A DNA stretch of 64,000 nt from Sinomonas atrocyanea (GTDB lineage Bacteria > Actinomycetota > Actinomycetes > Actinomycetales > Micrococcaceae), in contig NZ_JAUSTE010000015.1 in NCBI RefSeq assembly GCF_030812675.1, positions 1-64,000 of the forward strand. The letters run 5' to 3'. Made by a program: the position numbers and the translations under genes. The notes beneath the pieces were generated by a model, which saw nothing but the letters and a program-made list of their open reading frames with translations, was not told where the DNA came from and searched no databases. Shown piece after piece: positions 36,943-45,344 of the stretch (its first letter is position 1; the number at the start of each line of letters is the position of its first letter).

Positions 36943-36996
36943 CGCACGACGGCGGCGACCCGCCCTCCGCCCGAGGCGGGCACCCGCCGTCGTGCG
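36943..36996 (-). terminator. hairpin after the lipoprotein gene
   Basis: Arms CGCACGACGGCGGCGACCCGCC and its near complement (19 of 22 pairs) enclose a 10-nt loop, starting 8 nt past the stop codon of the lipoprotein gene. It shares the ACGACGGC stem sequence of other terminators here. Confidence 0.75.
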
Positions 36997-37003
36997 CACC
37001 GCC

Positions 37004-37789
37004 TCAGGCGTAGGCGAGGCTCAGGAAGAGCGCGCGCAGCTGCTCTCCCTCAGGGCCCGCGTACCAGGCCTTCGCCGCGCCGATGCTCCCGAAGGGCGCG
37101 TCGGTGAAGACCACGTGCGCCAGCAGGAAGCCGTTGGGGAGCTCGACCGCGCCGCCCGTCGTCGCCGTGTCCGAGGCGCTGAGCGGCCCCGATTCGATGC
37201 CCATGCTGTACCACGTGCGGCCGTCCGGGGTTGTGTCCGCATAGAAGGCGTAGACCGCCTGGCCGCGCTGGTCCGGAAGGGGCACCTTGGCCTGCTCGAT
37301 GATGGTCCGACTGCCCACGGGCCCCGCCGCCCCGCCCGCGTACATGCCGGAGTGGACGGTGGCGAGCTCGTTGCCGGTCGCGTCGCGCACCGTGGCGATC
37401 TTCGAGTCCAGGCCTCCGTCGGGGAGCGTGGGGCCCTGCGCCACGCTCACGGTCCAGCCGGCCGGGTACTCGAACGAGAGGTGGCCGTCGGGGAATGTGA
37501 ACTTCTTCAGGGCCGGGGCCGGTGCCGCCGGCGCGGGCGCCGACGGGGCGGCAGAGGGCGCGGCGCTGCTCGGAGGCGCCGCGGTCGCGAGTCCCGTGGC
37601 CGATGCCGTCGCGGAGGCGGAGGCGGAGGCCGATGCCGGCGTCGCCGTCGACGCCGGCGTGGTGCCGCTGGGCGATGGAGCCCCTCCCCCGCACCCTGCC
37701 AGTGCGAGGGCCGCGATGGCCCCGACCATCCCGGCGCCGAGCCTGCGGGCCCCCGCCCGCCCGGCCCCCACAGATGCGATGTTTCCCAC
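37004..37789 (-). CDS. hypothetical lipoprotein
   Basis: A 261-residue exported protein with signal peptide and lipobox ALAGC, followed by a Ser/Ala/Thr/Pro-rich linker of about 70 residues. A folded domain then starts KKFTFPDGHLSFEYPAGWTV. That beginning resembles PsbP-like or DUF4245-type surface lipoproteins of actinobacteria, but the match is loose. GTG 37789 has AGGGGG 6 nt upstream. The open frame extends further upstream only through the SRP RNA gene and is not coding there. Function unknown. Confidence 0.75.
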   Translation of the reverse strand: MGNIASVGAGRAGARRLGAGMVGAIAALALAGCGGGAPSPSGTTPASTATPASASASASATASATGLATAAPPSSAAPSAAPSAPAPAAPAPALKKFTFPDGHLSFEYPAGWTVSVAQGPTLPDGGLDSKIATVRDATGNELATVHSGMYAGGAAGPVGSRTIIEQAKVPLPDQRGQAVYAFYADTTPDGRTWYSMGIESGPLSASDTATTGGAVELPNGFLLAHVVFTDAPFGSIGAAKAWYAGPEGEQLRALFLSLAYA

Positions 37790-37927
37790 GATTTTCCCCC
37801 TGGTGCTGCTGGTGTGCGGCCCCGGGTGCGGGGCCTGATGACTGCATATCACGGGGGCGTGCGGCGACCTGCGTGTCGCGCCCGCACACGCCGCGGGACC
37901 CGATTCGGGCCTCGCCCGGAACTGGGC

Positions 37928-37933
37928 TACGAT
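37928..37933 (+). promoter_or_regulatory. -10 box of the SRP RNA gene
   Basis: TACGAT lies 9 nt before the expected 5' end of the SRP RNA, the right distance for a -10 hexamer. A -35 box is not obvious (TTCGGG at 37904-37909 is a weak candidate). Confidence 0.5.
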
Positions 37934-37941
37934 GGATCCCA

Positions 37942-38028
37942 GCCCCTCATGTGGCGTCATCCTGCTGAACTCCCCCAGGACCGGAAGGTAGCAAGGGTAA
38001 GTGGGCTCTGGCGGGTGCATGAGGGGCC
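37942..38028 (+). ncRNA. ffs: small signal recognition particle RNA (4.5S type)
   Basis: The conserved domain IV hairpin is present: CAGGACCGGAAGGTAGCAAG with a GGAA tetraloop, the asymmetric internal loops, and the closing GGGTAAGTGGGCTCTGG. The outer helix is GCCCCTCATG (37942-37951) with CATGAGGGGC (38018-38027), followed by CTTTT as terminator. It scaffolds Ffh for co-translational membrane targeting. The position directly before dnaX is typical of actinobacteria. Confidence 0.93.
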
Positions 38029-38087
38029 TTTTCCGTACCTGTGGATAACCGGGCTGGGTGTCGGCCCCGATTGGTAGGGTTTCTGAC

Positions 38088-40994
38088 GTGAATGCTCCAG
38101 CTGCCCTCTACCGCCGGTATCGGCCGGACACGTTCCAGGACGTGATCGGGCAGGAGCACGTGACCGAGCCGCTCATGACGGCGCTGCGGAAGAACCGCGT
38201 CAACCACGCCTACCTGTTCTCCGGGCCGCGCGGCTGCGGCAAGACCACCTCGGCGCGCATCCTGGCCCGCTGCCTCAACTGCGAGCAGGGCCCCACTCCG
38301 GAGCCGTGCGGGGTCTGCCCGAGCTGCGTCGAGCTCGCGCGCGGGGGCGCCGGCTCGCTCGACGTCATCGAGATCGACGCCGCCAGCCACGGCGGGGTGG
38401 ACGACGCGCGCGACCTCCGCGAGCGCGCCACCTTCGCCCCGGTCCGCGACCGCTACAAGATCTTCATCATCGACGAGGCCCACATGGTGACCTCGGCCGG
38501 GTTCAACGCGCTCCTGAAGATCGTCGAGGAGCCGCCCGAGCACATCAAGTTCATCTTCGCCACCACCGAGCCGGACAAGGTCATCGGCACCATCCGCTCG
38601 CGCACGCACCACTACCCGTTCCGGCTCGTGCCGCCCGAGCCTCTCATGGCGTACCTCGAGCAGCTGTGCACGGCGGAGCATGTGCCGGTCGCGCCGGGCG
38701 TGCTCTCGCTCGTGGTCCGCGCCGGCGGCGGCTCTGTGCGCGACTCCCTGTCCGTGCTCGACCAGCTCATGGCCGGCGCCGGGACGGGCGGGATCGACTA
38801 CGAGCTCGCCGTCGCGCTCCTCGGGTACACGCACGCGGCCCTGCTCGACGATGTGGTGGACGCCATGGCCGCCGGTGATTCCGGCACGGTGTTCCGCGCC
38901 GTCGACCGGGTCATCCAGACCGGCCACGATCCGCGCCGCTTCGTCGAGGACCTGCTCGAGAGGTTCCGCGACCTCATCATCGTCCAGGCGCTGCCGGACG
39001 CTGCCGAGTCGATCCTGCGGGGCATTCCCGCGGACCAGCTCGCGCGCATGCGCGTCCAGGCACAGAACCTCGGCGCGGCGGAGCTGTCCCGGGCCGCCGA
39101 CGTCACCAACGGCGCCTTCAACGAGATGACGGGTGCGACCTCACCGCGCCTGCACCTCGAGCTCCTGTGCGCGCGCCTCATGCTCCCCGCGGCCGATGCG
39201 ACCGAGCGGGGCTGGGCGGCGCGCGTCGATCGGCTCGAGCGGCGCCTCTCCTTCGCGCACGACGACGACCGGCCGGCCTCCGCTGCACCTGCGGTGGACG
39301 CGCGGAGCGAACCCCCGGTGGCCGAGCGGAGCGAAGCGGAGTCGAAGCCCGCCCCCGCACCCGCCATCCCGGTGGTTGAGCGGAGCGAACCCCCGGTGGT
39401 CGAGCGGAGCGAAGCGGAGTCGAAGCCCGCCCCCGCACCCGCCGCCCCGGTTGCCGAGCGGAGCGAACCCCCGGTGGTTGAGCGGAGCGAAGCGGAGTCG
39501 AAACCCGCCCCCGCACCCCAGCCGGCCCCCGCGGCACCAGAGCCCGGCGACCGCCCGGCACCCGAGGCGCAGCATGGCGGCGCGGGCAGCGTGGAGATGT
39601 TCCGCCGCGCCTGGCCGGACATCCTCGACACCCTCGCGAAGGTCAAGCGCAGCACCTGGGCGCTCGTGGGACCGAACGCGTCGGTCGCCGGCTTCGATGG
39701 CCGTACCCTGGCGCTCGCCTTCGGCACCTCCGGCCTGGCCTCGGCCTTCAGCCGCGGCGACCACTCGGCGAACCTGCACACGGCGATCACGTCGGTGCTC
39801 GGCGTCGACTGCCAGATCGATGCCGTCACGGGCGGCAACGGCCCCGGTGCCCCCGCGGCAGGGGGCGGGCAGCGCCCAAAAGCGCCCGCTGAGCCGCGTC
39901 GGGGCACGCCTGCGCCCGAAACCGCCCCGCGCCCGGAGCCGTCCGCCCAGGGTGCGGCCGAGCCGGCGGCCAGCAGCGCCCCCGCAGAGCCCGCGGACGC
40001 GTCCTCGGTCGGCGCCGCCCCGTCCGCTGCGGACATCGCCTGGGGCCTTGCGCCGGAACCTCAGCCCGCGCCCTCCGCGCAGCAGGCTCCCCCCCAGACA
40101 GCGCCCGCACCGGACTCGGCCCCCCAGGCTCCGCGGACGCCCGCAGCCCAGGGCCCGCGTCCCGCTGCGGCGACTCCCCAGGCCGGGGCCTCCCCGCGGG
40201 ACTCGGCACCCGGGAACCCCTCGCGGCAGGATGCTGCCGCGGGCCGCCCGGCGGCCCCTGCCCCGCGCCCTGCCGCCGCCAGCCCCTATGACGACATCCC
40301 CTTCTCCGATGAGGAGCCGCCCGGCGACTGGGACGAGCCGTACCCCGAGGATGACGGCCGCCCCGCTCCCCGGCGTCCCTCCCAGTCCCCCGCGCCCGTG
40401 TCCCGGCCGCAGGCACCGGCGGCCCCCGGCGCTGGTGCGCCCGCCCAGGAGCCCCGAGGACCGCGGCACGAGGCCCCCGCCGAGGCCCCGAAGGATCCCT
40501 GGGCCTACGCCCGGGAGAGCACCCCCGGCGTCTGGAGCATCGGCACAGAGCCGAACACCCGCTCCGACGACGCTCCCGCGGGGGCCAGCCCGGCGTCGTC
40601 GTCCGCACCCGGCGCGTCGTCCGCATCGGGCGGGGCCGCGTCGCTCCAGCCGACGGGCGCCCCCCGCCAGGCCCCGGCCGCCACGGCGGTCGCCGCCCAG
40701 CCGGCCTACGAGCCCGCCGCGGCCCAGCCGCCCCAGCGCGCACCCTCCGGCCAGCCCGACGCGGGCCGGAAGCTGAGCATGTACGAGCGGCTCAGCCGCA
40801 AGGCCGCCGCGGAACAGGCGCAGGCCCAGCCCCAGCAGGCGCCGCCGCGGGAGTACGTCGAGGACATCGCGAGCGCGGACGACGAGACGATCGAGCACTC
40901 CGCCCTGTTCGGGCGCGCGGCCGTCGAGCGCATTCTGGGTGGAAAGCTCATCGAGGAGCGGGGCCTGGACGGCACTGTCATTCCCCCGCGGTAG
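38088..40994 (+). CDS. dnaX: DNA polymerase III subunit gamma/tau
   Basis: The clamp-loader ATPase of the replisome, 968 residues. Walker A is GPRGCGKT (46-53), the zinc module is Cys65, Cys74, Cys77 and Cys80, Walker B is IIDEAH (127-132), and the sensor/SRC motif is TIRSRTHHYPFRL. Domain III follows to about residue 400, then a very long Pro/Ala/Ser-rich linker (400-930) and a conserved tail SALFGRAAVERILGGKLIEE. GTG 38088 fits homology; an in-frame GTG lies 30 nt upstream. Residues 405-482 are three perfect-length 26-residue repeats encoded by 78-bp DNA repeats. recR follows 9 nt later. Confidence 0.95.
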   Translation: MNAPAALYRRYRPDTFQDVIGQEHVTEPLMTALRKNRVNHAYLFSGPRGCGKTTSARILARCLNCEQGPTPEPCGVCPSCVELARGGAGSLDVIEIDAASHGGVDDARDLRERATFAPVRDRYKIFIIDEAHMVTSAGFNALLKIVEEPPEHIKFIFATTEPDKVIGTIRSRTHHYPFRLVPPEPLMAYLEQLCTAEHVPVAPGVLSLVVRAGGGSVRDSLSVLDQLMAGAGTGGIDYELAVALLGYTHAALLDDVVDAMAAGDSGTVFRAVDRVIQTGHDPRRFVEDLLERFRDLIIVQALPDAAESILRGIPADQLARMRVQAQNLGAAELSRAADVTNGAFNEMTGATSPRLHLELLCARLMLPAADATERGWAARVDRLERRLSFAHDDDRPASAAPAVDARSEPPVAERSEAESKPAPAPAIPVVERSEPPVVERSEAESKPAPAPAAPVAERSEPPVVERSEAESKPAPAPQPAPAAPEPGDRPAPEAQHGGAGSVEMFRRAWPDILDTLAKVKRSTWALVGPNASVAGFDGRTLALAFGTSGLASAFSRGDHSANLHTAITSVLGVDCQIDAVTGGNGPGAPAAGGGQRPKAPAEPRRGTPAPETAPRPEPSAQGAAEPAASSAPAEPADASSVGAAPSAADIAWGLAPEPQPAPSAQQAPPQTAPAPDSAPQAPRTPAAQGPRPAAATPQAGASPRDSAPGNPSRQDAAAGRPAAPAPRPAAASPYDDIPFSDEEPPGDWDEPYPEDDGRPAPRRPSQSPAPVSRPQAPAAPGAGAPAQEPRGPRHEAPAEAPKDPWAYARESTPGVWSIGTEPNTRSDDAPAGASPASSSAPGASSASGGAASLQPTGAPRQAPAATAVAAQPAYEPAAAQPPQRAPSGQPDAGRKLSMYERLSRKAAAEQAQAQPQQAPPREYVEDIASADDETIEHSALFGRAAVERILGGKLIEERGLDGTVIPPR
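39300..39533. repeat. three in-frame 78-bp tandem repeats in dnaX
   Basis: Units start at 39300, 39378 and 39456 and differ at only a few bases. Each contains the motif GAGCGGAGCGAA twice, the second time extended to GAGCGGAGCGAAGCGGAGTC followed by GAARCCC. Each unit encodes RSEPPVxERSEAESKPAPAP plus six further residues. The core resembles the intergenic element at 30948-30967, suggesting insertion of such an element followed by tandem duplication. Confidence 0.9.
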
Positions 40995-41003
40995 CGTAGT
41001 GGG

Positions 41004-41603
41004 GTGTATGAAGGCGCAGTCCAAGACCTGATCGACGAGCTCGGCAGGCTCCCCGGCATCGGCCCCAAGTCGGCCCAGCGGCTCGCCTTCCACATCCTGG
41101 AGGCCGACGCGGAGGACATGAAGCGCCTCGCCGCCGCGATCGTGGGCGTCAAGGAGCGCGTGAAGTTCTGCCAGATCTGCGGGAACGTCTCGGAGCAGGA
41201 CACGTGCGCGATCTGCCGCGACCCACGCCGGGACCCGAGCGTGATCTGTGTGGTGGAGGAGTCGAAGGACGTCCTCGCCGTGGAGCGCACCCGCGCCTAC
41301 CGGGGCCGGTACCACGTGCTCGGCGGCGCCATCAATCCGATCGCGGGGATCGGCCCGGACCAGCTGCGCATCCGCGAGCTGCTCACCCGGCTCAACGACG
41401 AGCAGGTCACCGAGATCATCCTGGCCACGAACCCGAACCTCGAGGGCGAGGCCACGTCCACGTACCTGGCGCGCATGCTCAAGTCCATCGGGGTCAAGGT
41501 CACCCGCCTCGCCTCCGGGCTCCCTGTGGGCGGCGACCTCGAGTACGCGGACGAGGTCACCCTGGGCCGGGCCTTCGAGGGCCGGCGCAGCGCCATCGGC
41601 TGA
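41004..41603 (+). CDS. recR: recombination mediator RecR
   Basis: A 199-residue protein that loads RecA with RecF/RecO at gaps. It has the helix-hairpin-helix [18 protein letters not shown], the C4 zinc finger [16 protein letters not shown], and the Toprim domain with [16 protein letters not shown] and [17 protein letters not shown]. Full length. GTG start with a weak ribosome-binding site 9 nt after dnaX, so co-transcribed with it, the usual arrangement. Confidence 0.96.
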   Translation: MYEGAVQDLIDELGRLPGIGPKSAQRLAFHILEADAEDMKRLAAAIVGVKERVKFCQICGNVSEQDTCAICRDPRRDPSVICVVEESKDVLAVERTRAYRGRYHVLGGAINPIAGIGPDQLRIRELLTRLNDEQVTEIILATNPNLEGEATSTYLARMLKSIGVKVTRLASGLPVGGDLEYADEVTLGRAFEGRRSAIG

Positions 41604-41681
41604 GCGGGCGGCCATAATAGCGCACCGGCGGTTCATGACAGATTGTTAAGCGCCCGCGCGAAGCTGACGCATGCTGGATCC

Positions 41682-42707
41682 ATGAGCACTGCACGCACGT
41701 CCATCCCGGTCCTCGACCTCTCGACCGCGAGGGGCGCCGACGGCGCCTTCACCGCCGAGTTCCTCGACGCGCTGCGCGACGCGACCCACAGCGTCGGCTT
41801 CTTCCAGATCGTCGGCTACGGGGGCCGGCCGGGCCAGGATCAGGAGCTCCTCGACACGGTCGCCGAGTTCTTCCGCCTGCCCCTCGAGGACCGGCTCGCC
41901 CTCGACAACCGCAACTCCGCCCAGTTCCGCGGCTACACGCGGCTGGGCACCGAGGTGACCCGCGGCCGCGCGGACGCCCGCGAGCAGATCGACTACGGGC
42001 CCGAGCGCACGCCGCTCGAGCACGTCCCCGACGACCGGCCCTACCTGCGCCTCCAGGGGCCCAACCAGTGGCCCGCAGCCTTCCCCGCCCTCGAGAAGGC
42101 CGCGATGGAATGGGCCGAGCTCATGTCCGTGGTCGGCGCAGAGCTCCTCTCCGCGATCTCCGTCTCGCTCGGGCTGCCCGAGGACCACTTCGCGGAGCCC
42201 TTCGCCGGGACGCCGGCGTGGATGGGCAAGCTCGTGCACTACGTCGGGACCGGAGTGGTCCCCGAGGCTGGCCAGCAGGGCGTGGGCCTCCACGCCGACT
42301 ACGGCTTTGTCACCCTGCTGCTGCAGGACCAGGTCGGCGGCCTCGAGGTCCAGCCGTACGGGCAGGAGGAGTGGATCGACGTCCCGCCCACGCCGGGCGC
42401 GCTCGTGGTGAATCTGGGCGAGATGCTCGAGGTCGCCACGGACGGCTACCTCATGGCCACGATCCACCGCGTCACCGCACCCCCGGCCGGGGTGGACCGC
42501 TACTCCGTGCCGTTCTTCTGGTCCCCGCGCCTGGACGCCGTGATCGACAAGGTCGAGCTGCCCGCCGACCTCGCCGCCCAGGCCCGCGGTGTCTCGGACG
42601 ATCCCGACAACCCAATGCTCTCCTCCTACGGCGAGAACGTCCTCAAGGGGTGGCTGCGCGCCCATCCGCAGACCGCGCGGATCCACTACCCCGAACTCGC
42701 GGGGTAG
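41682..42707 (+). CDS. 2OG-Fe(II) oxygenase, isopenicillin N synthase-like
   Basis: A 341-residue non-haem iron oxygenase. The DIOX_N region (PVLDLSTARG ... SVGFFQIVGYG) is followed by the jelly-roll core with the iron triad H-x-D ... H in GLHADYGFVTLLLQD and ATIHRVTAPP, and the 2-oxoglutarate-binding R-x-S in DRYSVPFFWSP. All ligands are present, so it should be active. Related bacterial enzymes hydroxylate or decarboxylate small molecules. The substrate is unknown and there is no biosynthetic cluster nearby. It lies between recR and lysC as a single gene. Confidence 0.88.
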   Translation: MSTARTSIPVLDLSTARGADGAFTAEFLDALRDATHSVGFFQIVGYGGRPGQDQELLDTVAEFFRLPLEDRLALDNRNSAQFRGYTRLGTEVTRGRADAREQIDYGPERTPLEHVPDDRPYLRLQGPNQWPAAFPALEKAAMEWAELMSVVGAELLSAISVSLGLPEDHFAEPFAGTPAWMGKLVHYVGTGVVPEAGQQGVGLHADYGFVTLLLQDQVGGLEVQPYGQEEWIDVPPTPGALVVNLGEMLEVATDGYLMATIHRVTAPPAGVDRYSVPFFWSPRLDAVIDKVELPADLAAQARGVSDDPDNPMLSSYGENVLKGWLRAHPQTARIHYPELAG

Positions 42708-42792
42708 CGGTCACAATTCACCCGGCTCTGGGGCCGAAGCGTAAACTGGCTGGGACCCCTGAAGTGTCTAGCCCCCCTGTGAGTGTGCCCGC

Positions 42793-44106
42793 ATGTCGTT
42801 GCCCCTCGAAGTGCCTGCCCGGCAGCTGATCGTCCAGAAGTTCGGCGGCTCCTCCGTCGCGGACGCGGACGGCATCAAGCGGGTGGCCCAGCGCGTGGTG
42901 GAGACGCAGCGCGCCGGCAACGAGGTCGTCGTCGTGGTCTCGGCGATGGGCGACACCACGGACGAGCTCCTCGACCTCGCGTCCGAGATCACCGACAGCG
43001 CCCCGGCGCGCGAGATGGACATGCTCCTCTCCGCCGGCGAGCGCATCTCGATGGCGCTCCTGGCGATGGCCATCACCCAGCTCGGCGCGCGGGCGCAGTC
43101 GTTCACCGGCTCGCAGGCCGGCATGATCACCGACGGCATCCACGGCAAGGCCCGCATCATCGACGTGGATCCGCACCGCGTCCGGACGGCCCTGGACAAG
43201 GGCAACATCGCGATCGTCGCGGGCTTCCAGGGCATGAGCCGCGAGAGCCACGACATCACGACCCTGGGCCGCGGCGGCTCGGACACCACTGCCGTGGCGC
43301 TCGCGGCCGCGCTCGACGCCGACGTCTGCGAGATCTACACGGATGTGGACGGCGTCTACACGGCCGACCCCCGGGTGGTCCCGGCCGCGAAGAAGATCGA
43401 CCGCATCTCGAGCGAGGAGATGCTCGAACTCGCGGCCTCCGGCGCCAAGATCCTCCACCTGCGCTGCGTCGAGTACGCGCGCCGTTTCGGGGTACCTCTT
43501 CATGTGAGGTCCTCGTTCAGCCAGCATGAAGGGACCTGGGTGCTGCCCAGCCCCGATGACAAGATCACCATCAGCGAGGGAGTCGCCTTGGAACAGCCCA
43601 TCATCTCCGGCGTCGCGCACGACCGCTCCGAGGCCAAGGTCACCGTGGTGGGCGTCCCGGACATCCCCGGCAAGGCCGCCGCGATCTTCCAGGTCATCGC
43701 CAAGGCGCACGCCAACGTCGACATGATCGTGCAGAACATCTCGACGTTCGGGCGCGGCAAGACGGACATCTCGTTCACGCTCCCCATCGTCGAGGGCGCG
43801 GACGCGCTCGAGGCGCTCAAGGCGGCCCAGGGCGAGATCGGCTTCGAGGACATCGAGTACAACGCCGAGATCGGCAAGCTCTCCCTCATCGGCGCCGGCA
43901 TGCGCTCCAACCCCGGCGTGTCGGCAACGTTCTTCCAGGCGCTCTCGGATGCCGGGATCAACATCAACATGATCTCGACCTCGGAGATCCGCATCTCCGT
44001 GGTCACCCGGGCCGACCTCCTCGACGCCGCCGTGCGCGCGATCCACTCGGCCTTCAACCTCGACGCCGAGTCCGAGGCCACCGTCTACGGCGGCACCGGC
44101 CGCTGA
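42793..44106 (+). CDS. lysC: aspartate kinase
   Basis: First enzyme of the aspartate family (Lys, Thr, Met, diaminopimelate). The 437-residue product has the kinase motif [11 protein letters not shown] (Lys16-Phe-Gly-Gly), [14 protein letters not shown] and [24 protein letters not shown]. Two C-terminal ACT domains start [17 protein letters not shown] and [17 protein letters not shown] and confer feedback control by Lys/Thr. At TTG 43588 (codon 266), GAGGGAG lies 5 nt upstream, exactly where Corynebacterium and Bacillus enzymes start their separate beta subunit. The usual partner asd does not follow. Confidence 0.95.
   Translation: MSLPLEVPARQLIVQKFGGSSVADADGIKRVAQRVVETQRAGNEVVVVVSAMGDTTDELLDLASEITDSAPAREMDMLLSAGERISMALLAMAITQLGARAQSFTGSQAGMITDGIHGKARIIDVDPHRVRTALDKGNIAIVAGFQGMSRESHDITTLGRGGSDTTAVALAAALDADVCEIYTDVDGVYTADPRVVPAAKKIDRISSEEMLELAASGAKILHLRCVEYARRFGVPLHVRSSFSQHEGTWVLPSPDDKITISEGVALEQPIISGVAHDRSEAKVTVVGVPDIPGKAAAIFQVIAKAHANVDMIVQNISTFGRGKTDISFTLPIVEGADALEALKAAQGEIGFEDIEYNAEIGKLSLIGAGMRSNPGVSATFFQALSDAGININMISTSEIRISVVTRADLLDAAVRAIHSAFNLDAESEATVYGGTGR
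43576..43590 (+). promoter_or_regulatory. internal ribosome-binding site and TTG start for the LysC beta subunit
   Basis: GAGGGAG (43576-43582), 5-nt spacer, then TTG in the lysC frame. Translation from here gives 172 residues starting [20 protein letters not shown], aligned with known beta-subunit starts of alpha2-beta2 aspartokinases. Confidence 0.6.
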
Positions 44107-44137
44107 GGCCTCCGCCGGCCGGGCCGCAGCCGGAAGC

Positions 44138-44185
44138 ACGACGACGGCCGGCACCTTCCGTGCGGAAGGTGCCGGCCGTCGTCGT
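44138..44185. terminator. bidirectional terminator after lysC
   Basis: A perfect inverted repeat of 23 bp per arm (ACGACGACGGCCGGCACC at the outer end) with only TG between. It lies 32 nt after lysC and 18 nt after the converging small gene, serving both. One of the strongest hairpins in the window. Confidence 0.85.
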
Positions 44186-44202
44186 CCTCGCCCGAGGCGG
44201 AG

Positions 44203-44433
44203 TCAGTGGTGGGTCATCGGGGGCCTCTCGTCCTTGCGGACGGCGTAGTGGTGTCCCTCGGAGTCGGTCTCGACGTCGAACGTCAGCAGCTCGGACTCGG
44301 AGGCCTGCTCGAAGTCGTCGTGCTTGTGGACCACCGGCGCTCCGATGTCGCTGTGCGATGCGGGCCCCCAGACCGCAGCGGCGCGGTCGGTGAGGTGCGT
44401 GAAGGCATCGAGCACCCTGTGCGAGTGGGGCAT
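44203..44433 (-). CDS. small protein of unknown function (paralogue A)
   Basis: A 76-residue hydrophilic protein with VWGPASHSDIGAPV in the middle and TFDVETDSEGHHYAVRKD near the end. The ATG is preceded by AAAGGGGGTGAT, a strong ribosome-binding site. It shares a motif order (aromatic-GPA-x-x-S then F-x-x-x-T-x-x-x-G-x-x-Y-x-V-x-KD) with the next gene upstream, so the two look like paralogues in one operon, 58 bp apart. No known domain recognised. Confidence 0.7.
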   Translation of the reverse strand: MPHSHRVLDAFTHLTDRAAAVWGPASHSDIGAPVVHKHDDFEQASESELLTFDVETDSEGHHYAVRKDERPPMTHH

Positions 44434-44491
44434 CTCGTATCACCCCCTTTCGGTACGGGCATTGTACGCCCGGGGGTGATCGGGGGGATGG

Positions 44492-44716
44492 TCAGCGCAG
44501 CGACTGGTCCCCGGGGTCCTTCGGGACCACGTAGGTGCTGCCGTCGGGACGCGTGACGGTCTCGAACTGCTGCGCCTCGGCCTCGCGCTGGAGCAGGAGG
44601 CTCTTGTTCGCCTCGGTCATCTCGTGCGTGGCCGAGCTGCGGTTCGCGGGGCCGAAGAAGAAGCGCAGCTTCCCCGTGGCACGCATGAACCTCTGGGCGA
44701 AGTTCTCCTCCGACAT
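44492..44716 (-). CDS. small protein of unknown function (paralogue B)
   Basis: A 74-residue protein with FFFGPANRSSAT in the middle and QQFETVTRPDGSTYVVPKD near the end. GGAAGGAAAGACGCC precedes the ATG. It shares its motif order with the next gene downstream. The N-terminal half is basic and amphipathic (FAQRFMRATGKLRFFFG). It is divergent from the OhrR/MarR gene, with a palindromic operator between them, so it may be under that regulator's control. Confidence 0.7.
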   Translation of the reverse strand: MSEENFAQRFMRATGKLRFFFGPANRSSATHEMTEANKSLLLQREAEAQQFETVTRPDGSTYVVPKDPGDQSLR

Positions 44717-44762
44717 GGCGTCTTTCCTTCCTCACACCGGATACCCAGATAGTACCCTCATT

Positions 44763-44776
44763 ATTAGTGGACTAAT
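44763..44776. promoter_or_regulatory. palindromic operator for the MarR-type regulator
   Basis: ATTAGT-GG-ACTAAT is a perfect 14-bp palindrome in an AT-rich patch, 27 nt before the MarR start codon and 47 nt before the divergent small gene. Size and AT-richness fit MarR/OhrR operators. Confidence 0.6.
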
Positions 44777-44802
44777 TAATCGAAGGTCATCGAAAGGCCA
44801 CA

Positions 44803-45258
44803 ATGAACGACGACGACCTCCTCCTCGAGCGGCAGCTCTGCTTCGCGCTCAGTGTCGCGAGCCGCAGCGTCGTGGCCTCCTACAGGCCCGTGCTCGAGAA
44901 GCTCGGCCTCACCCATCCGCAGTACCTCGTGATGCTGGCCCTCTGGGAGCGGTCCCCGCGCACTGCGAAGGACATCAGCGAGGCCCTCCTCCTCGAACCC
45001 GCCACCGTCACCCCGCTGCTCAGGCGGCTCGAGGACGCCGGATTCGTCACGCGGGCGCGGCAGCAGGGCAACGAGCGCGCTCTCGACGTCGCCCTGACAC
45101 CCAGGGGCCGCGCCCTGCGGGAGCAGGCCCTCGCGGTGCCCACCACGATGATGGCCCGGCTCGGGATCAGCCGGGAGGAGGCGGCCGAGCTCCACGGCTC
45201 GATGATGCGCCTCATCGCCGCCGCGCAGGCCAGCCGCGAGGCCGAAGCCGCCGTCTGA
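44803..45258 (+). CDS. MarR-family regulator, OhrR-like
   Basis: A 151-residue winged-helix dimer. The N-terminus LLLERQLCFALSVASRSVV carries Cys13 in the position of the peroxide-sensing cysteine of OhrR, followed by LGLTHPQYLVMLALWE and the wing RARQQGNERALDVALTPRG. OhrR proteins repress the peroxidase gene ohr and respond to organic hydroperoxides. No ohr gene is adjacent, so the target may be the divergent small genes or itself. GAAAGG lies 5 nt before the ATG. Confidence 0.87.
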   Translation: MNDDDLLLERQLCFALSVASRSVVASYRPVLEKLGLTHPQYLVMLALWERSPRTAKDISEALLLEPATVTPLLRRLEDAGFVTRARQQGNERALDVALTPRGRALREQALAVPTTMMARLGISREEAAELHGSMMRLIAAAQASREAEAAV

Positions 45259-45344
45259 TTCCGCTCCCCTCCCCTCCCGCACCGTGGAGGGCCCCCGCGC
45301 AGCCGGCCGTGGCACAGTGGAGACATCACGCCAGGAGGGAAGCC

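Noticed and set aside
37790-38020. Upstream extension of the lipoprotein frame
   Set aside because: The open frame continues only because it runs antisense through the SRP RNA gene; the signal peptide starts at 37789.
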